A stretch of DNA of 64,000 nt. Source: Alistipes sp. Its GTDB lineage: Bacteria > Bacteroidota > Bacteroidia > Bacteroidales > Rikenellaceae. The position numbers and the translations under genes were made by a program. Shown piece after piece: positions 62,699 to 64,000 of the stretch. The first letter of the stretch is position 1; every line of letters starts with the position of its first letter. The notes beneath the pieces were generated by a model. That model had not been told where the DNA came from. It saw only the letters and a list, made by a program, of their open reading frames with translations, and did not search any database. The DNA is taken from assembly GCA_017938765.1 (NCBI GenBank), contig JAGBAX010000007.1, positions 109,772 through 173,771 on the forward strand, given 5' to 3'.

Positions 62699-62729
62699 CA
62701 AAGTTAATATATTTTCAAATAATAAGCAA
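62699..62729 (-). promoter_or_regulatory. Promoter of the peptide/fimbrillin-like operon
   Basis: Minus strand TTG (62727-62729), 20-base spacer, TAACTTTG (62699-62706). Leader of ~50 bases to the peptide ATG. Confidence 0.7.
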
Positions 62730-62748
62730 TTTTTTTGCCAATAAAATG

Positions 62749-62776
62749 AAAAAGCCCTTCAGAAATTCTGAAGGGC
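62749..62776 (-). terminator. Terminator of lspA
   Basis: GCCCTTCAGA/TCTGAAGGGC with T5 on the minus strand, 20 bp after the lspA stop. Confidence 0.85.
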
Positions 62777-62796
62777 ACTAATGTTTTGACTCTCTT

Positions 62797-63402
62797 TTAT
62801 TTGAAGAATTTGTACTGGAAAATCAGTAGGTAGACCACTGCAACCGATATATAGGCATCAGCAAGGTTGAAAATTGCGCCGAAGAAATAGTTGCGCGAGT
62901 CAACAAGGAAGCTCAGCCACTCTGGACAGCTCTTCCACTGGAATAGCGGGAAGTAGAACATATCAACCACGCGCCCCATCATAAATGGAGCATAGCTACC
63001 GCCAAACTCTGCAACGGTCGTAGGTGTAGATGCTGAGAAGATAAGTCCGTAGAAGGCGCTGTCAAGAATATTGCCAACAGCTCCCGCGACAATAAGTGTC
63101 AGACCGACAATGACTCCCTTCGGAGCCTTCTGCTTAAGAAGGTAGTTGATGTAGTACAACATCGCACCCACAAGCCCTACGCGGAAAATGCTCAAACAGA
63201 GCTTGCCCCAGTCAAAAGCTCCACTGCCAGATATCTGCATTCCAAACGCAGCGCCGTTGTTCTCCACAAAGCGAAGCTGAAACCAATCTGGGAAAACTGT
63301 TATCGCCTCGTCAAGATGCATATTGGTCTTAACCCAAATCTTGAGCAGCTGGTCAGCTACTAACAAGATTACCATAAGTATCGAAATCTTCTTCCAGTTC
63401 AT
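62797..63402 (-). CDS. lspA: Lipoprotein signal peptidase (signal peptidase II)
   Basis: 201 aa, slightly longer than E. coli LspA through an insert. Four membrane helices; the catalytic aspartates are in VGNILDSAFYG and GRVVDMFYFPLF, with NNGAAFG and NLADAYISVAVV as other family blocks. Cleaves prolipoproteins before the lipidated Cys; functionally linked to lnt at 3627. Promoter TATCTTTG at 63422-63429 (minus). Confidence 0.95.
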   Translation of the reverse strand: MNWKKISILMVILLVADQLLKIWVKTNMHLDEAITVFPDWFQLRFVENNGAAFGMQISGSGAFDWGKLCLSIFRVGLVGAMLYYINYLLKQKAPKGVIVGLTLIVAGAVGNILDSAFYGLIFSASTPTTVAEFGGSYAPFMMGRVVDMFYFPLFQWKSCPEWLSFLVDSRNYFFGAIFNLADAYISVAVVYLLIFQYKFFK

Positions 63403-63421
63403 AGTCGTCTCTTATTTAGTG

Positions 63422-63429
63422 CAAAGATA
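63422..63429 (-). promoter_or_regulatory. -7 element for lspA
   Basis: TATCTTTG on the minus strand, 20 bp before the ATG. Confidence 0.6.
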
Positions 63430-63454
63430 GTGAAATTTACCGAAATGCAAAATG

Positions 63455-63571
63455 TAGCCGTTAGCTATTGGCCGTTGGCCATTGGCTGGTAGAGAGCAGA
63501 GTCCTAATATCCTTATAATCCCTAATCTCTCTATTCTGCGTTTGCCAAAGGCGAGCCTACGGCTAATGGCC
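63455..63571. repeat. Family A ends flanking a CCTAATCTCTC tract
   Basis: Left TAGCCGTTAGCTATTGGCC units and right ACGGCTAATGGCC units enclose CCTAATATCC...CCCTAATCTCTCTATTCTGCG, as at 34643-34732. No family A hairpin core. Confidence 0.6.
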
Positions 63572-63659
63572 CTTATATATAATATATATAGGTATAACCT
63601 CCTATTTTTAAGAAATATTAAAAAATCTTCAAAAAATGTGTAAAAAAGTTTGAAAAACA

Positions 63660-63691
63660 TTTGCACAGTAATTTTTTTGTCTCTATCTTTG
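63660..63691 (+). promoter_or_regulatory. rRNA promoter P1
   Basis: TTTG (63660-63663), 20-base spacer, TATCTTTG (63684-63691). Upstream 60 bp are A/T-rich, like an UP element. Confidence 0.75.
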
Positions 63692-63797
63692 CACCCGCAA
63701 TCAGGAAATAACACCGGTTGCAGTGGTTCTGAAAAGGGTTTCAATAGTGATGAAAACAAACTGTTGAAAAATTTTTCAAAAAAAAGTTTCAAAAACA

Positions 63798-63829
63798 TTT
63801 GGTGGTTTAAAAAAAAGGTCTTACCTTTG
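63798..63829 (+). promoter_or_regulatory. rRNA promoter P2
   Basis: TTTG (63798-63801), 20-base spacer, TACCTTTG (63822-63829), again behind A/T tracts. About 155 bases of leader follow, with GGTTCTTTGA resembling a boxA. Confidence 0.75.
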
Positions 63830-63980
63830 CACCACTGTTCGCTCCGAAAAGGAGAGAGCAATTTTGAAAACGGTTCTTTGATTTACTGGTTATAAATTGA
63901 GAGAAAGTGTAGTATTTATCTGTCAATTTCCTTTAAGGAAAAAGAGGTAGTCAGGACTCTAACGATACATTTAATTTTTT

Positions 63981-64000
63981 TACAATGGAGAGTTTGATCC
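63981..64000 (+). rRNA. rrs: 16S ribosomal RNA, first ~20 bases
   Basis: ACAATGGAGAGTTTGATCC is the conserved 5' end of bacterial 16S rRNA; the gene continues past the window. Confidence 0.9.

Overview
The window reads as chromosome from a gut-type Bacteroidales bacterium. Evidence: a SusC/SusD pair with FecR and an ECF sigma factor, BACON, FISUMP and fimbrillin-like surface lipoproteins, DUF2723, DUF4468 and DUF3098 proteins, promoters of the TTG-N19/20-TAnnTTTG type, and almost no Shine-Dalgarno signals. I cannot fix the genus.

Layout. 1-8.0 kb, minus strand: an organophosphate-antiporter-like MFS gene (cut by the window edge), mtlD, then a housekeeping run transcribed glyS-ruvX-def-lnt-folC-radC. 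8.1-12.0 kb: a Big_2 lipoprotein, then a separate unit with its own promoter that holds two paralogous small proteins, a compact multi-hairpin RNA region and a reverse transcriptase (RT). 12.1-16.0 kb: gcvP, slyD and a PH-domain gene. 16.37-27.42 kb: an integrative element inserted exactly at the 3' end of a tRNA-Leu(CAA) gene. It carries a DUF6291 gene, an XRE regulator, an SH3-like small protein, a 1522-residue coiled-coil/leucine-rich-repeat lipoprotein, small unknown genes, a resolvase and a large serine integrase. 27.6-34.4 kb: ndk, a DUF4468 protein, a 6S-like RNA, a DUF2723 membrane protein and cysS. 34.7-44.6 kb: a regulated nutrient-uptake locus (ECF sigma, FecR, SusC with STN domain, SusD, BACON/FISUMP lipoprotein, glycerophosphodiesterase lipoprotein). 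45-55.4 kb: an ABC-2 exporter, galE-deoC, a YfhO-ftsX-DUF3098 group, a polyprenyl synthase and a sugar-type MFS gene. 55.8-63.4 kb: a GH25 lysozyme, an EF-G2-like factor with a changed GTPase centre, a fimbrillin-like surface protein preceded by a 46-residue peptide gene, and lspA. The last 20 bases are the start of a 16S rRNA gene behind two tandem promoters.

Two things stand out. First, the RT unit (9606-11990): the RNA region between the second paralog and the RT folds into a closed multi-hairpin domain ending in a T-tract 2 bases before the RT start codon. This resembles the layout of ncRNA-dependent RT systems, but the RT lacks retron and DGR hallmarks and I do not recognise its companions. 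Second, the intergenic spaces carry several families of roughly 120-220 bp structured repeats. Each is a set of nested hairpins whose arms change together between copies, so structure rather than sequence is conserved. They sit at gene ends, some supply stop codons, and one family swaps its outer arms around a constant core.

The integrative element is unusually legible. The tRNA-Leu native terminator lies 11 kb away at the far junction, the element supplies a replacement terminator, and the integrase reading frame runs across the right attachment core, so excision would exchange its C-terminal tail.
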